Assembly: GCA_947475825.1 (NCBI GenBank)
Contig: CANJMS010000002.1
Span: forward strand, 1 to 61,912
Origin: Nitrosomonadales bacterium
GTDB taxonomy: Bacteria > Pseudomonadota > Gammaproteobacteria > Burkholderiales > Gallionellaceae
Length of the DNA: 61,912 bases
Reading direction: 5' to 3'
Position 1 is the first letter of the stretch; each line of letters starts with the position of its first letter. The position numbers and the translations under genes were made by a program. Under the pieces are notes generated by a model. The model did not search any database and was not told where the DNA came from. It saw only the letters and a program-made list of their open reading frames with translations. Shown piece after piece: positions 1 to 8,304 of this stretch.

Positions 1-338
1 AAACGCAGCTCAAAACCCATGACTTCCTCTGCACTTAAATCGCGATGGCTATACGCTACTCAAAATCAACCCAAACTTCAATAGAATCAATGTAATTCTC
101 TAATGGCTTCCATTGGGAATTGTGCTCTATTGGAAAATCTCGGTTAAATGTGGGTATTGATAAGGGTCAAAACGATTGCGGCAAATTACGTTCTAGCGCA
201 TAACGTTTGAACTTAGCGGAAGGCTCAAGCGCAGATAATACCTTCCGCCCCACAAGCGCGCCCTGCCAGCTTATTCCGTCCTTTCCCCTGCCGGAAACAG
301 GATAACACCGCCATACCAGAAGCCGCTACGCGACCCAA
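1..338. other. decayed stretch, window edge
   Basis: No complete gene is visible. The minus strand is open over 56-166 and would encode about 36 residues ending IEVWVDFE and a TAG stop. It reads like the C-terminus of a lost protein and has no start codon or recognisable domain. The remaining bases show no gene, tRNA or strong hairpin. Confidence 0.3.
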
Positions 339-845
339 TCACTGATTAGCACGCACCAACCGCACATAGGCCGTGTCGTTACCGCTTTTGAGGTCAACAT
401 CGCCATCTCTGGAAAGAACGAACCAAGCGCGCGTGGGGGGCTTGCCAGCGCCGGGCGAGGCAGACCAAAACGAAGAGGACAACGGTGTAGCTGGAAAAGC
501 CGCCGGGTCGATCACAGGGTTGCCGCCGCTACTGTCGGCGATACTGGAAAGTTCCTTTATATTCGGCAAGCGCCAGTCGATTCCAGTGTCTTTGGTCTGG
601 GCTGCGGCGGTCTGGGCTGCGGCCTGCCCCAAGGCGGCCTCGTGGTTAAACTTGCTGGCAACACCAGCGCAGGTTGCACCATCCCAGTTCATACCCTCGG
701 CACAGCGCCGCCAGATCAGACCCGTTTTTTGATCGGTGACTTCGCTGCCATCGGCAGAAATAATATAGGGTTTGGCGGATGCTGCGACAGGCAGGATGCC
801 CAGCAGGCAAGTGAGAAATAGTGTGGCGAGTGGTGCAGTTTTCAT
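339..845 (-). CDS. secreted DUF1566 (Lcl C-terminal domain) protein
   Basis: A 168-residue protein. Residues 1-24 form a clear Sec signal peptide (basic MK start, hydrophobic LATLFLTCLLGILPV core, AxA-like cleavage near ASAKP), so it should be exported. The mature part has the DUF1566 pattern: VTDQKTGLIWRRC near the start, DWRLPNIKEL in the middle, FWSASP, and a final YVRLVR strand. Family members are periplasmic or surface proteins, some of them lectin-like or tied to adhesion; the ligand here is unknown. It lies 16 bp downstream of the truncated AbiU2-like gene on the same strand, and an AGAGGTAA-type ribosome site precedes the ATG. The family is confident; the role is not known. Confidence 0.75.
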   Translation of the reverse strand: MKTAPLATLFLTCLLGILPVAASAKPYIISADGSEVTDQKTGLIWRRCAEGMNWDGATCAGVASKFNHEAALGQAAAQTAAAQTKDTGIDWRLPNIKELSSIADSSGGNPVIDPAAFPATPLSSSFWSASPGAGKPPTRAWFVLSRDGDVDLKSGNDTAYVRLVRANQ

Positions 846-861
846 ACGGTTACCTCTTCTA

Positions 862-1119
862 TTATTGATGGTGCATTGAGGGATGCGCCAGTTCTCCCTT
901 TTCGTCGAACAGTTTGTCGCCCCAGAGCACTATGCTTGTGAAGAGCGCACCTTCAACAACGCCAAAAAATGCTGGGGCTTGATTGATAACTTCCAGCATG
1001 TCCAACTTGAGTTCTTGGATTTGCCGATAGACTGCAACGCAATCGCGGAAGCGATGAATCTCCTCGCGCAGATACTTACGATAGTCGGAAAAATGTTGTT
1101 CAAACTCTTCGCAGTGCAT
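862..1119 (-). pseudogene. truncated AbiU2-like HEPN protein (N-terminal part)
   Basis: An 85-residue product, EEFEQHFSDYRKYLREEIHRFRDC onward to LWGDKLFDEKGE. It resembles the N-terminal helical part of AbiU2/HEPN-like proteins, which are usually about 200 residues or more. Here the frame ends in an unrelated HPSMHHQ tail right before the DUF1566 gene, so the C-terminal two thirds appear lost by a deletion. AbiU2 relatives are linked to abortive infection. This short form is probably inactive, although a small expressed protein cannot be excluded from sequence alone. The family call rests on recalled similarity only. Confidence 0.5.
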
Positions 1120-1228
1120 AGATTAGGCCGACAAATGTAGATACGGTGGACGGTGAGCAGGGCTTCTTGGCAATGCGACCATTTTGCCACTTCCACCCAC
1201 CCATCCGGTGAGACGCGTTAAAACGCGA

Positions 1229-1939
1229 TCACTCCACCCTACCCGCATCTTGCTCCAGCAAGCTGCCCATTTCTTCCAGTGGCGGCAATTCTTGCAGCGA
1301 GCGCAAATTCAAATCATCTAAAAGTTGTTTGGTGGTGGCGAATAATTCCGGTTTGCCGGGCGTGTCGCGGGTGCCGATGACATCTATCCAACCTCGAGTC
1401 TCTAATGTTTTTAGCACTTGTGATGATACCGCTACACCGCGAATTTCTTCAATGTCGCCGCGTGTGACGGGCTGGCGGTAGGCGATGATGGCTAAGGTTT
1501 CCATCACGGCGCGTGAGTAGCGTGGTGGTTTTTGTGGGTTGAGTCGATCTAAATAAGGCTGCATTTCGGGGCGTGCACGAAAACGCCAACCATTGGCGAC
1601 ACGATTTAGTTCTATGCCGCTCGCTGCATATTTTTGCATCAGTTGTTCTAATAATTCTGTCAAAAAATTATTTTCTAATGGCAGGTCACTCAATTTTTTT
1701 AGTTCGGCTAAGGACAATGGCTCTTGCGAGGTGAGCAAGGCGGCTTCGAGTACGCGCAATATTTTTTCTCTCTCTAGCGGTGAAAAAATTGGAAAGAGTT
1801 CTGAAGATGTAGCAGGAGTTTGAAATGGCACGGCAGATTCTGTGGGAACAGTAACCTCTGCAACGATAGCAATTTCAGCATCCTTTACGGGCTGGGGAGA
1901 GTTATTCGGTGGTGTTGCCGCTTCGACTGGCTCGGACAT
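1229..1939 (-). CDS. scpB: segregation and condensation protein B
   Basis: A 236-residue ScpB, the winged-helix kleisin-associated subunit of the SMC-ScpA-ScpB condensin that compacts and segregates the chromosome. The conserved core begins near residue 53 (REKILRVLEAALLTS, then EPLSLAELKKL) and carries the family signature block RYSRAVMETLAIIAYRQPVTRGDIEEIRGV, followed by GWIDVIGTRDTPGKPELFATT. The first 50 residues are a Pro/Ala/Glu-rich, probably disordered extension. The start lies inside the end of scpA (38-bp overlap), so the two genes are very likely translated as a coupled pair. Confidence 0.93.
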   Translation of the reverse strand: MSEPVEAATPPNNSPQPVKDAEIAIVAEVTVPTESAVPFQTPATSSELFPIFSPLEREKILRVLEAALLTSQEPLSLAELKKLSDLPLENNFLTELLEQLMQKYAASGIELNRVANGWRFRARPEMQPYLDRLNPQKPPRYSRAVMETLAIIAYRQPVTRGDIEEIRGVAVSSQVLKTLETRGWIDVIGTRDTPGKPELFATTKQLLDDLNLRSLQELPPLEEMGSLLEQDAGRVE

Positions 1940-2729
1940 AGATGCTCCCCAATGTTTCAGATTGTGTGATTTCTACTAAAGACTCTTTGGCCAATTCCAG
2001 CACGGCGATGAAGGTGACAACCAGGTGCGCTAAACTTAATTGCGCGTTGTTGTTGCGATCATGAAATAAATTCGAAAAAGTTTCAAACTCACCATGTCGT
2101 AGCTGGCGCAATATGCGCGTCATTTGTTCGCGTACTGATAGTTCTTCACGGCGCACCACATGATGCGAATTGATTTTTGCACGCGCTAATAAGGTGAGCC
2201 AAGCCTGACGTAAATCTTCCACACTGACATTGGGCAGTCGCTGTATCACGGTCTGTTCGATCAGCACTTGCACTAATTCAAAATCACGACCCGCTTGCGG
2301 TAACTCATTTAATTTTTGTGCGGACAGCTTCATCTGTTCGTATTCCAGCAGACGGCGCATCAACTCAACACGAGGATCTTCTGCGCCATCATCAGAAATT
2401 TTGGTGGGGCGTGGCAGCAACATACGCGCTTTAATTTCGATCAACACCGCCGCCATAAGCAGATATTCTGCGGCTAATTCCAAACGGTTGCGCTGCATCA
2501 ACTCGATGTAATTCATATATTGCTGCGTTAATTGCGCCATGGGAATGTCGAGCACATCGAGGTTGTGTTTGCGAATTAAATACAGCAATAAATCCAGTGG
2601 CCCTTGAAAAGTTGCCAGCACTACTTCCAGCGCATCGGGCGGAATATATAAATCCAGCGGCATCTCCAGCAACGGCTCGCCGTAGATGTGGGCAACGGGT
2701 GGGGAGAGTGGGGGCGGGGATTGGGTCAT
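1902..2729 (-). CDS. scpA: segregation and condensation protein A (kleisin)
   Basis: A 275-residue ScpA, the kleisin that bridges SMC heads and binds ScpB. The typical N-terminal block is present (ATFQGPLDLLLYLIRKHNLDVLDIPM, then LTQQYMNYIELM), followed by EYLLMAAVLIEIKARMLLPRP and a C-terminal winged-helix region (FSNLFHDRNNNAQLSLAHLVVTFIAVLELAK). The first 33 residues are a Pro-rich extension, and a start at the later M in LLEMPLDL is possible. The ATG at 2729 lies just 3' of the small GDCCVxC gene, so transcription may come through that gene or from the repeat element beyond it. Confidence 0.93.
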   Translation of the reverse strand: MTQSPPPLSPPVAHIYGEPLLEMPLDLYIPPDALEVVLATFQGPLDLLLYLIRKHNLDVLDIPMAQLTQQYMNYIELMQRNRLELAAEYLLMAAVLIEIKARMLLPRPTKISDDGAEDPRVELMRRLLEYEQMKLSAQKLNELPQAGRDFELVQVLIEQTVIQRLPNVSVEDLRQAWLTLLARAKINSHHVVRREELSVREQMTRILRQLRHGEFETFSNLFHDRNNNAQLSLAHLVVTFIAVLELAKESLVEITQSETLGSIYVRASRSGNTTE

Positions 2730-2734
2730 GGTTT

Positions 2735-2938
2735 TTATTGCGTGCGCTGCACTTGAATAGAAGGGCAGGGCATAGAACCATAGGAGCAGAACACGCAGCA
2801 GTCGCCCGTTTTAGGGCGAAGCATGGTATGGCACGCGCTGCATTCGTAAAAAAATTGGCACGCATCAGTTGGCATGTTTTCTTCTTTAGCTGTGCCGCAG
2901 TGGGGGCAGGTGATCACGGATTGCAGTGTCACGTTCAT
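2735..2938 (-). CDS. GDCCVxC-type small cysteine protein
   Basis: A 67-residue cytosolic protein with two cysteine clusters: CPHCG near the N-terminus and CSAC followed by GDCCVFCSYGSMPCP near the C-terminus. The GDCCVxC motif defines a small family annotated as heavy-metal-associated; its biochemistry is unknown. The start was set at ATG 2938 (MNVTLQSVITCPHCG) because the family begins there. The frame also stays open upstream into a MITE-like repeat, which would give a 146-residue fusion. The repeat ends 9 bases before the ATG and has displaced any normal ribosome binding site, so expression of this copy is uncertain. Confidence 0.75.
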   Translation of the reverse strand: MNVTLQSVITCPHCGTAKEENMPTDACQFFYECSACHTMLRPKTGDCCVFCSYGSMPCPSIQVQRTQ

Positions 2939-2947
2939 ATTGATTAG

Positions 2948-3220
2948 GGAACCTCTGATTAAGTCCCGCATGGCCGCGCATTCGGCTTTGCGGAATGGGA
3001 TGCAAGAAAGGTGACGACGCGAATGGTTATTCCCTTCGCTAGGAACCTGACGCCGCAGACCGCCCGCAATGCCAATGCCCTTGTGGGATGCGACAAAAAT
3101 AGGCACTCGCTGTGTTGCGCTCCTTGGTATCGTAGAATAACTACGACCGGCGTCGCGCGCCTTGCGATCATCCATTTTTTGTCAGCAACGCGGTTCATGA
3201 TGGACTTAATCAGAGGTTCC
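2948..3220. mobile_element. MITE-like element, copy 1 (273 bp)
   Basis: A non-autonomous repeat with terminal inverted repeats GGAACCTCTGATTAAGTC, flanked on both sides by TTAG (2944-2947 and 3221-3224). Near-identical copies lie at 21368-21602 and 30556-30828. The TTAG duplication fits the YTAR target preference of some IS5-family elements, so an IS5-type transposase acting in trans is a reasonable inference; none is encoded here. The right-hand TTAG contains the TAA stop codon of trpS, so the insertion left trpS intact. The minus strand carries an open frame (HKGIGIAGGLRR, then MRDLIRGSL) that runs into the GDCCVxC gene. Confidence 0.85.
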
Positions 3221-4423
3221 TTAGCTGTAACTTAAGCCCATCGCATCGCGCACTTCGCGCATGGTTTCGCTGGCTAGCTTGCGCGCTTTTTCGCAGCCGT
3301 CGGAAACGATATTGCGGACTAATATCGGATCGTCCAGATACAGTTGGGCGCGTTCGCGCATGGGTTTTTGTTCTTCCAACACAGCGTTGATAACCGGCTG
3401 TTTGCAATCTAAGCAGCCGATGCCCGCGCTACGACAGCCTTTTTGCACCCACTGTTTGGTGTCGTCGTTAGAATACACTCGATGCAATTGCCACACTGGG
3501 CATTTGTCTGGATCGCCTTTGTCGGTGCGTTTGATGCGCGCGGGGTCGGTCGGCATGGTGCGAATTTTTTTGCTGACGCTGGCTTCGTCTTCGCGCAATG
3601 AGATGGTGTTGTTGTAAGACTTGGACATTTTTTGCCCATCTAAACCGTGCATTTTAGAGGCGTGAGTGAGCATGGCTTGTGGCTCGGATAGAATCATTTT
3701 GCCGCCGCCTTCGAGATAGCCGTACAGGCGTTCGCGATCGCCCATATTTAAACTTTGCTGCTCTTCCAATAATGATTTTGCCGATTGTAACGCTTCGTCA
3801 TCGCCATGCTCTTGATACCGTGTACGCAGTTCGTGATAGAGCTTGGCTTTTTTGCTGCCCAATTTTTTTACTGCTGATTCGGCTTTTTCTTCGAAGCCCA
3901 TCTCACGACCATAAATGTGATTAAAGCGTCGAGCGATGTTGCGTGTGAATTCAATGTGTGGCACTTGATCTTCGCCCACGGGCACTTGCGTGGCACGGTA
4001 AATTAAAATGTCCGCGCTTTGTAACAGCGGGTAGCCTAAAAATCCATAGGTGTTTAAATCTTTATCAGCTAATTTTTCTTGCTGATCTTTATAGGTCGGC
4101 ACACGTTCCAACCAGCCCAGCGGGGTAATCATGGACAGCAGCACGTGCAGCTCGGCATGTTCCGGCACTCTTGATTGTATAAATAATGTTGCGCGTACTG
4201 GGTCGATACCCGCTGCCAACCAATCTATCACCATGTCCCACACGCTTTGCTCGATGATTTGCGGCGTGTCGTAATGCGTGGTCAAGGCGTGCCAATCCGC
4301 CACAAAAAACAGGCACTCATATTCCTGCTGCATCTCCACCCAATTTTTTAACACGCCGTGATAATGGCCCAGGTGCAGGCTGCCAGTCGGACGCATTCCA
4401 GATAACACTCGATCAGTAAACAT
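3221..4423 (-). CDS. trpS: tryptophanyl-tRNA synthetase
   Basis: A 400-residue class I aminoacyl-tRNA synthetase that charges tRNA-Trp. It has the HIGH-like motif (TGSLHLGHYHG, residues 13-23) and the KMSKS motif (GQKMSKSYNN). It is longer than the 330-residue E. coli type, with a middle insertion (residues about 170-235: EEKAESAVKKLGSKKAKLYHEL onward) and a CLDCKQPV stretch near the C-terminus, as in the longer TrpRS forms of many proteobacteria. The final residues are GLSYS, followed by a TAA that lies in the target duplication of the adjacent repeat. The M50 protease gene is 18 bp upstream on the same strand. Confidence 0.95.
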   Translation of the reverse strand: MFTDRVLSGMRPTGSLHLGHYHGVLKNWVEMQQEYECLFFVADWHALTTHYDTPQIIEQSVWDMVIDWLAAGIDPVRATLFIQSRVPEHAELHVLLSMITPLGWLERVPTYKDQQEKLADKDLNTYGFLGYPLLQSADILIYRATQVPVGEDQVPHIEFTRNIARRFNHIYGREMGFEEKAESAVKKLGSKKAKLYHELRTRYQEHGDDEALQSAKSLLEEQQSLNMGDRERLYGYLEGGGKMILSEPQAMLTHASKMHGLDGQKMSKSYNNTISLREDEASVSKKIRTMPTDPARIKRTDKGDPDKCPVWQLHRVYSNDDTKQWVQKGCRSAGIGCLDCKQPVINAVLEEQKPMRERAQLYLDDPILVRNIVSDGCEKARKLASETMREVRDAMGLSYS

Positions 4424-4441
4424 AGTTAGTAAATATAAATT

Positions 4442-5083
4442 CTAGGATCCAAAAATTAAACGAATGACAGTGTATGAGGCATTAATAAACGGTTTTAATA
4501 TCCAACTTAATACCGGGGTAAAAGCCATGAAAATCAAAATAAACATACCATACGGTTCCAGCCGGGATAGTTGATAAGCTTGTTTATTCGGCAGCAGACT
4601 GACTGCCACGCGCCCGCCATCCAATGGCGGCAGCGGCAACATATTAAGCACCATCAGCACCACGTTAATCTGAATACCAATCTGAGCCATTTTTAACATC
4701 GGTTCGGCATACTCACCGCCGACCCCGGAAAATTTTGCCAGCAGCGCCCAACACAGTGCCATAAATAAATTGGAGACAGGACCTGCCACCGCCACCCACA
4801 ACATATCTTTTTTTGGATGACGTAGTGCGGCGAAGTTTACTGGTACAGGTTTCGCCCAGCCAAATAAAATTCCCCCTAACCACAGGGTCATGATAGGAAT
4901 GAGGATGGTGCCCACCGGATCAATATGGCGTATGGGATTGAGGCTGATGCGGCCTTGCTGGTACGCGGTCATGTCGCCGAAATGTTTGGCGACGTAGCCG
5001 TGCGCTGCCTCATGCAAGGTGATCGCAAATAAAATCGGGATGGCCGCAATGGCGATGGTTTGTATCAGATGTTCAATTGGCAT
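4442..5083 (-). CDS. site-2 protease family (M50) membrane protein
   Basis: A 213-residue integral membrane zinc metalloprotease. The HExxH-type motif HEAAHGY is at residues 24-30 in the first membrane segment, and the second metal-site motif MLPLPPLDGGR is at about 149-159. Several hydrophobic helices surround them (IQTIAIAAIPILFAITL; MLWVAVAGPVSNLFMALCWALL; FILIFMAFTPVLSWIL). There is no PDZ domain, so it belongs to the small group of stand-alone M50B proteases with unknown substrates. The gene lies between trpS and the Sua5/YciO gene on the same strand, 3 bp after the latter, consistent with one transcript. Confidence 0.88.
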   Translation of the reverse strand: MPIEHLIQTIAIAAIPILFAITLHEAAHGYVAKHFGDMTAYQQGRISLNPIRHIDPVGTILIPIMTLWLGGILFGWAKPVPVNFAALRHPKKDMLWVAVAGPVSNLFMALCWALLAKFSGVGGEYAEPMLKMAQIGIQINVVLMVLNMLPLPPLDGGRVAVSLLPNKQAYQLSRLEPYGMFILIFMAFTPVLSWILKPFINASYTVIRLIFGS

Positions 5084-5086
5084 GAA

Positions 5087-5716
5087 CTAATTCCCAAATA
5101 AAAAATGCGCCGTATCGCCGCGACCAGCGCGCACCAGAATCGGCATGTCGCGGGTTAAATCAATCACCGAGGTTGGCTCAGATGCCACGGCTCCGCCGTC
5201 AATAACCAAATCAACCTGCTGCTCCAGCAATACGCGAATCTGCTGGGCATCATTTAATGGCGATTCCTCGTTCGGCAAAATCATGGTGGAGCTGAGCAAA
5301 GGCTCTCCCAATTCCTCCAGCAAAGCCAGCGCGATGGCGTGATCGGGAATGCGTACACCAATCGTGCTGCGCTTGGGATGTTGTAGGCGTTTTGGAATTT
5401 CTTTAGTGGCCTGCAAAATAAAAGTATAACTGCCCGGCGTATTATGTTTCAACAAACGAAACTGCACATTATTGACCAGCGCATAATGCGATAGCTCGGA
5501 CAGATCGCGGCACACCAGCGTCATGTGGTGGTTATCATCTACCCCACGAATTTGGCGTATGCGCGCCACCGCATTTTTATCATCCAGATGACAGCCGATG
5601 GCATAGCAAGAATCCGTCGGATAAACGATTACCTTCCCATCGCGCACCATCTGCGCGGCTTGTTTAATTAAGCGCGCTTGCGGGTTACTAGAATTAATTA
5701 CGAAATATTGTGCCAT
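5087..5716 (-). CDS. Sua5/YciO/YrdC-family protein (L-threonylcarbamoyladenylate synthase type)
   Basis: A 209-residue protein of the YciO/Sua5 fold, which binds ATP, threonine and RNA-like ligands. TsaC/Sua5 members make threonylcarbamoyl-AMP for the t6A37 tRNA modification. Features: GKVIVYPTDSCYAIGC near residue 30, KRSTIGVRIPDH, LLSSTMILP, and a terminal PTSVIDLTRDMPILVRAGRGD. The overall pattern is closer to YciO than TsaC, so the synthase activity is not certain. The start at ATG 5716 (MAQYFVINSSN) was preferred over 5776, since the extra 20 residues are Pro/Thr-rich and atypical. It is followed closely by the M50 protease gene. Confidence 0.85.
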   Translation of the reverse strand: MAQYFVINSSNPQARLIKQAAQMVRDGKVIVYPTDSCYAIGCHLDDKNAVARIRQIRGVDDNHHMTLVCRDLSELSHYALVNNVQFRLLKHNTPGSYTFILQATKEIPKRLQHPKRSTIGVRIPDHAIALALLEELGEPLLSSTMILPNEESPLNDAQQIRVLLEQQVDLVIDGGAVASEPTSVIDLTRDMPILVRAGRGDTAHFLFGN

Positions 5717-5865
5717 GTGGCGGGTTGGGGGTGAGTGGTTTTGTGTAGATGGGGTTATGTTTCTAAGAGGCAACATTTTAACATCGAAGCCAGCTTGGTA
5801 TGGCTATCGTTATGTTCAGACCAGCCTGCGTTGAAATATGTGTTGCAAAGTTTGATTTTTTTTGG

Positions 5866-6714
5866 TTATTCCCACGCCTGCCACACAGGTACGCAATCCA
5901 GTGGAAAATCTGGTAAATGCCCTAAATCGCGATAGCTTTCACCGGGGCCGTGAAAGTCTGAGCCACAGGAGGCGAGTAAATTAAATTCGCGAGCGTAGCG
6001 TGCGAATTCTGCATATTGCTCGGGTGTGTGGCTGCCGCTGACTACTTCGATGCCACGTCCACCCAGATCATAAAATTCGCGAAGTAATTCACGCAAGGTT
6101 GGTTTGCCCATCGCTTTGCGTCCGGAGGTATAGCGTCCCGGGTGCGCCAATACCGCGACTCCGCCACTACCGACTATCCATTTTACTGCGTTTTCTAAAG
6201 CGGCCCATTGATGCGCGATGTAGCCTGGCTTGCCTTTAATTAAATAATTTTTGAACACACTGCGGACATCTTTGCTATAGCCGTGTTCCACTAAAAATCT
6301 TGCAAAATGAGTGCGACCGATAATTTCCGGATTGGCTGCATAGCGGTACGAGCCTTCCAGCGCGCCTGTGATACCGCTCTTGGCCAGCGATTGCGCCATG
6401 AGTTGTGCGCGGGTGCTGCGGCCTTTGCGGATTTCACGCAGGCCTGCCAATAAATCTTCGTTGGTGGGATCAATATGCAAACCAAGAATATGTAAAGTGT
6501 GGCTGCGCCAGCTCACCGATATTTCAACGCCGTTAATGAGTTGTATACCATGTTGCGCGGCGGCAGTGGCGGCTTCCGCTAGGCCAGAAATATCATCGTG
6601 GTCGGTAAGCGCGAGTACTTTTACATCGCGATCTGCGGCGCGCGCCACGAGTTCTGCCGGTGGCAATAGGCCATCGGAGACGGTGGAGTGGCAATGTAGA
6701 TCGTAATTGAGCAT
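5866..6714 (-). CDS. PHP-domain phosphoesterase (RNase AM / YciV-like)
   Basis: A 282-residue PHP-domain metal-dependent phosphoesterase. The metal-binding motifs are visible: DLHCHSTVSDG at residues 5-15, ALTDHDD at about 35-41, GVEIS, VAVLAHPGRY near residue 190, and a final CGSDFHGPGE. The E. coli relative (YciV, RNase AM) acts on 5' ends of small RNAs and 5S rRNA and on nucleotide 3',5'-bisphosphates; the same role is inferred here. It is often beside the YciO/Sua5 gene in proteobacteria, as it is here (89 bp apart), and it lies 4 bp after rnfH on the same strand. Confidence 0.9.
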   Translation of the reverse strand: MLNYDLHCHSTVSDGLLPPAELVARAADRDVKVLALTDHDDISGLAEAATAAAQHGIQLINGVEISVSWRSHTLHILGLHIDPTNEDLLAGLREIRKGRSTRAQLMAQSLAKSGITGALEGSYRYAANPEIIGRTHFARFLVEHGYSKDVRSVFKNYLIKGKPGYIAHQWAALENAVKWIVGSGGVAVLAHPGRYTSGRKAMGKPTLRELLREFYDLGGRGIEVVSGSHTPEQYAEFARYAREFNLLASCGSDFHGPGESYRDLGHLPDFPLDCVPVWQAWE

Positions 6715-6718
6715 ATTT

Positions 6719-7036
6719 TTAGACGGAGATTTCGCCCCCTCCTTTTTTTATGACCTTGCCAGCTTGTGTGCGCTGACGGCGAATTTCCTTTGGATCAGCC
6801 AGCAGCGGGCGATAAATTTCGATGCGATCCTGCTCGCGCAGAATGGTGTCTGGCTTAACCAGTTTGCCGAAGATGCCGAGTTTGTTTACAGCCAGATCAA
6901 TGGCCGGATATTTGTTTAATATGCCCGACATTTGAATTGCTGCGGTGACTGTGCAACCCACTGGCACTTGCATACGCAATAGAGTTTGTTCGTGTGGCAG
7001 TGCATAAACGATTTCAATGTTTAAACTTTCGCTCAT
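6719..7036 (-). CDS. rnfH: RnfH family ubiquitin-like protein
   Basis: A 105-residue RnfH/Ub-fold protein: NIEIVYALPHEQTLLRMQVPVG, ILNKYPAIDLAVNKLGIFGKLV and a C-terminal DRIEIYRPLLADPKEIRRQR, the family's most conserved part. The molecular role is unsettled; it is named after a link to rnf genes in Rhodobacter and commonly pairs with ratA. The start at ATG 7036 begins one base after the ratA stop; the alternative ATG at 7051 overlaps ratA. The tight spacing means coupled translation with ratA. Confidence 0.88.
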   Translation of the reverse strand: MSESLNIEIVYALPHEQTLLRMQVPVGCTVTAAIQMSGILNKYPAIDLAVNKLGIFGKLVKPDTILREQDRIEIYRPLLADPKEIRRQRTQAGKVIKKGGGEISV

Positions 7037-7037
7037 A

Positions 7038-7475
7038 TTATTTTGAGACATATATTTTTTCAGCTCGATGTACAAATGAATCCACAAAGCTGCTGGTGAT
7101 GTAATGAAAAATTGGCCCGAGTATTTTCTCCAACAAAACGTTCGAGAACTCGTAATGCATACGCAATTCGATTTTACACGCTGTGTCGGACAATGGGATG
7201 AAACGCCAATTTCCATCCAAATGTTTGAAGGGGCCGTCCAGCAGCGTTATATCGATGCTATGTGGAATATGACGCACATTCTGCGTGGTGAAACTTTGTT
7301 TGATGCGGTGGTAATCAATATACACGGTCGCATTCATGATTGCGCCGTCAACCGAATTAATTTTTGAACCTCCGCACCAAGGCAAAAATTGCGGGTATGC
7401 AGCCACGTCATCCACCAGCGCAAACATTTGTTCTGCGCTGTAAGGAACAAGTACTGATTTTTCAACGATTGCCAT
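7038..7475 (-). CDS. ratA: RatA-like START/coenzyme Q-binding family protein
   Basis: A 145-residue polyketide cyclase/START-fold protein (Coq10/RatA family). Conserved stretches: VEKSVLVPYSAEQMFALVDDVAAYPQFLPWCGGS at the N-terminus, GPFKHLDGNWRF in the middle, and FVDSFVHRAEKIY at the end. In E. coli RatA was described as a toxin that blocks 70S assembly, while Coq10 homologues carry ubiquinone; which applies here cannot be told from sequence. It is the first gene of the ratA-rnfH pair and diverges from smpB, a widely conserved arrangement. Confidence 0.88.
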   Translation of the reverse strand: MAIVEKSVLVPYSAEQMFALVDDVAAYPQFLPWCGGSKINSVDGAIMNATVYIDYHRIKQSFTTQNVRHIPHSIDITLLDGPFKHLDGNWRFIPLSDTACKIELRMHYEFSNVLLEKILGPIFHYITSSFVDSFVHRAEKIYVSK

Positions 7476-7500
7476 AACTAAATTTTTGAAGGTGAATTGA

Positions 7501-7686
7501 AAAAATGTTGATTAAGCTGTTAAGCGGGATGAAGTACAAGGCGCATGGTGCACAAAAACCGCAGTGTATGTAAATATACATGAGGATTTCGAGCGCCATG
7601 CTGACAATTCCGCATCCGGCATGCCGGATAGCGGATTACGTACCTTATAGTAATTCGCCCGCTTAACAGCTTAATCAGCGTTTTTT
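7501..7686. repeat. inverted-repeat element between ratA and smpB
   Basis: About 186 bp bounded by long inverted arms (7501-7528 and 7658-7686), which differ at only a few positions around the core TTGATTAAGCTGTTAAGCGGG. The interior has no open frame and contains further palindromic patches. It resembles a small non-autonomous element or a large REP-like structure. It fills the divergent promoter region of ratA and smpB, so it could affect both. No second copy was seen in this window. Confidence 0.6.
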
Positions 7687-7709
7687 AAAGCTGGTAGAAT
7701 AACCGACAT

Positions 7710-8159
7710 ATGATAATCGTCCAAAATAAAAAAGCATTCCACGACTACTTCATCGAAGATCGCTACGAAGCGGGGGTGATGCTGCAAGGCTGGGAAATAA
7801 AGGCTATTCGAGCAGGACGGGCTAATTTAAAAGAAGCCTATGTTACTTTAAAAGATGGGGCATTATTTTTATTTGGCGCGCACATCAGCCCCTTAACTTC
7901 GGCTTCAACGCACATCGTTCCCGATCCGATACGCACCCGCAAGCTGCTTTTACATGCTGCTGAAATTGATAAACTCATCACCAAAGTTCAGCGCGCGGGC
8001 TATACGTTGATGCCGTTAAATATGCATTTTAAAGGCTCGCTGGTTAAGCTGGAAATCGGCTTGGCTAAGGGTAAAAAAATGCATGACAAGCGAGAGTCAG
8101 AGCGCGAACGGGATGCGGTGATGGAGGCTAAGCAAGCCATGAAAAAATCGCGTCATTAA
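7710..8159 (+). CDS. smpB: SsrA-binding protein SmpB
   Basis: A 149-residue tmRNA-binding protein for trans-translation, the rescue of stalled ribosomes. The hallmarks are all present: [40 protein letters not shown] at the N-terminus, [17 protein letters not shown], then the basic [19 protein letters not shown] tail that inserts into the decoding site. Length is typical. It diverges from ratA-rnfH. No ssrA (tmRNA) gene was recognised nearby. Confidence 0.96.
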   Translation: MIIVQNKKAFHDYFIEDRYEAGVMLQGWEIKAIRAGRANLKEAYVTLKDGALFLFGAHISPLTSASTHIVPDPIRTRKLLLHAAEIDKLITKVQRAGYTLMPLNMHFKGSLVKLEIGLAKGKKMHDKRESERERDAVMEAKQAMKKSRH

Positions 8160-8284
8160 TTCCAGTGTGCAATTAAACCGATAACTTTGTCGCCATTGTC
8201 AGGTGCGCCTTGCTGTACTCAAATGTGCTAACTGCGTTGCGCCTTTCCTCGGCTTCGCGTTCTCGGCTCAATTGCTTTCTGGAA
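8160..8284. repeat. short palindromic repeat after smpB
   Basis: A 125-bp segment with imperfect terminal inverted repeats (TTCCAGTGTGCAATTAAACCGA against its complement near 8263-8284). It also contains the word ACTCAAATGT that recurs in the repeat at 20701-20886. It lies between the converging ends of smpB and hpnE and has no coding potential. Its fold may act as a bidirectional terminator. Confidence 0.5.
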
Positions 8285-8304
8285 TCATGGCTATTGAAAA
8301 CTTT

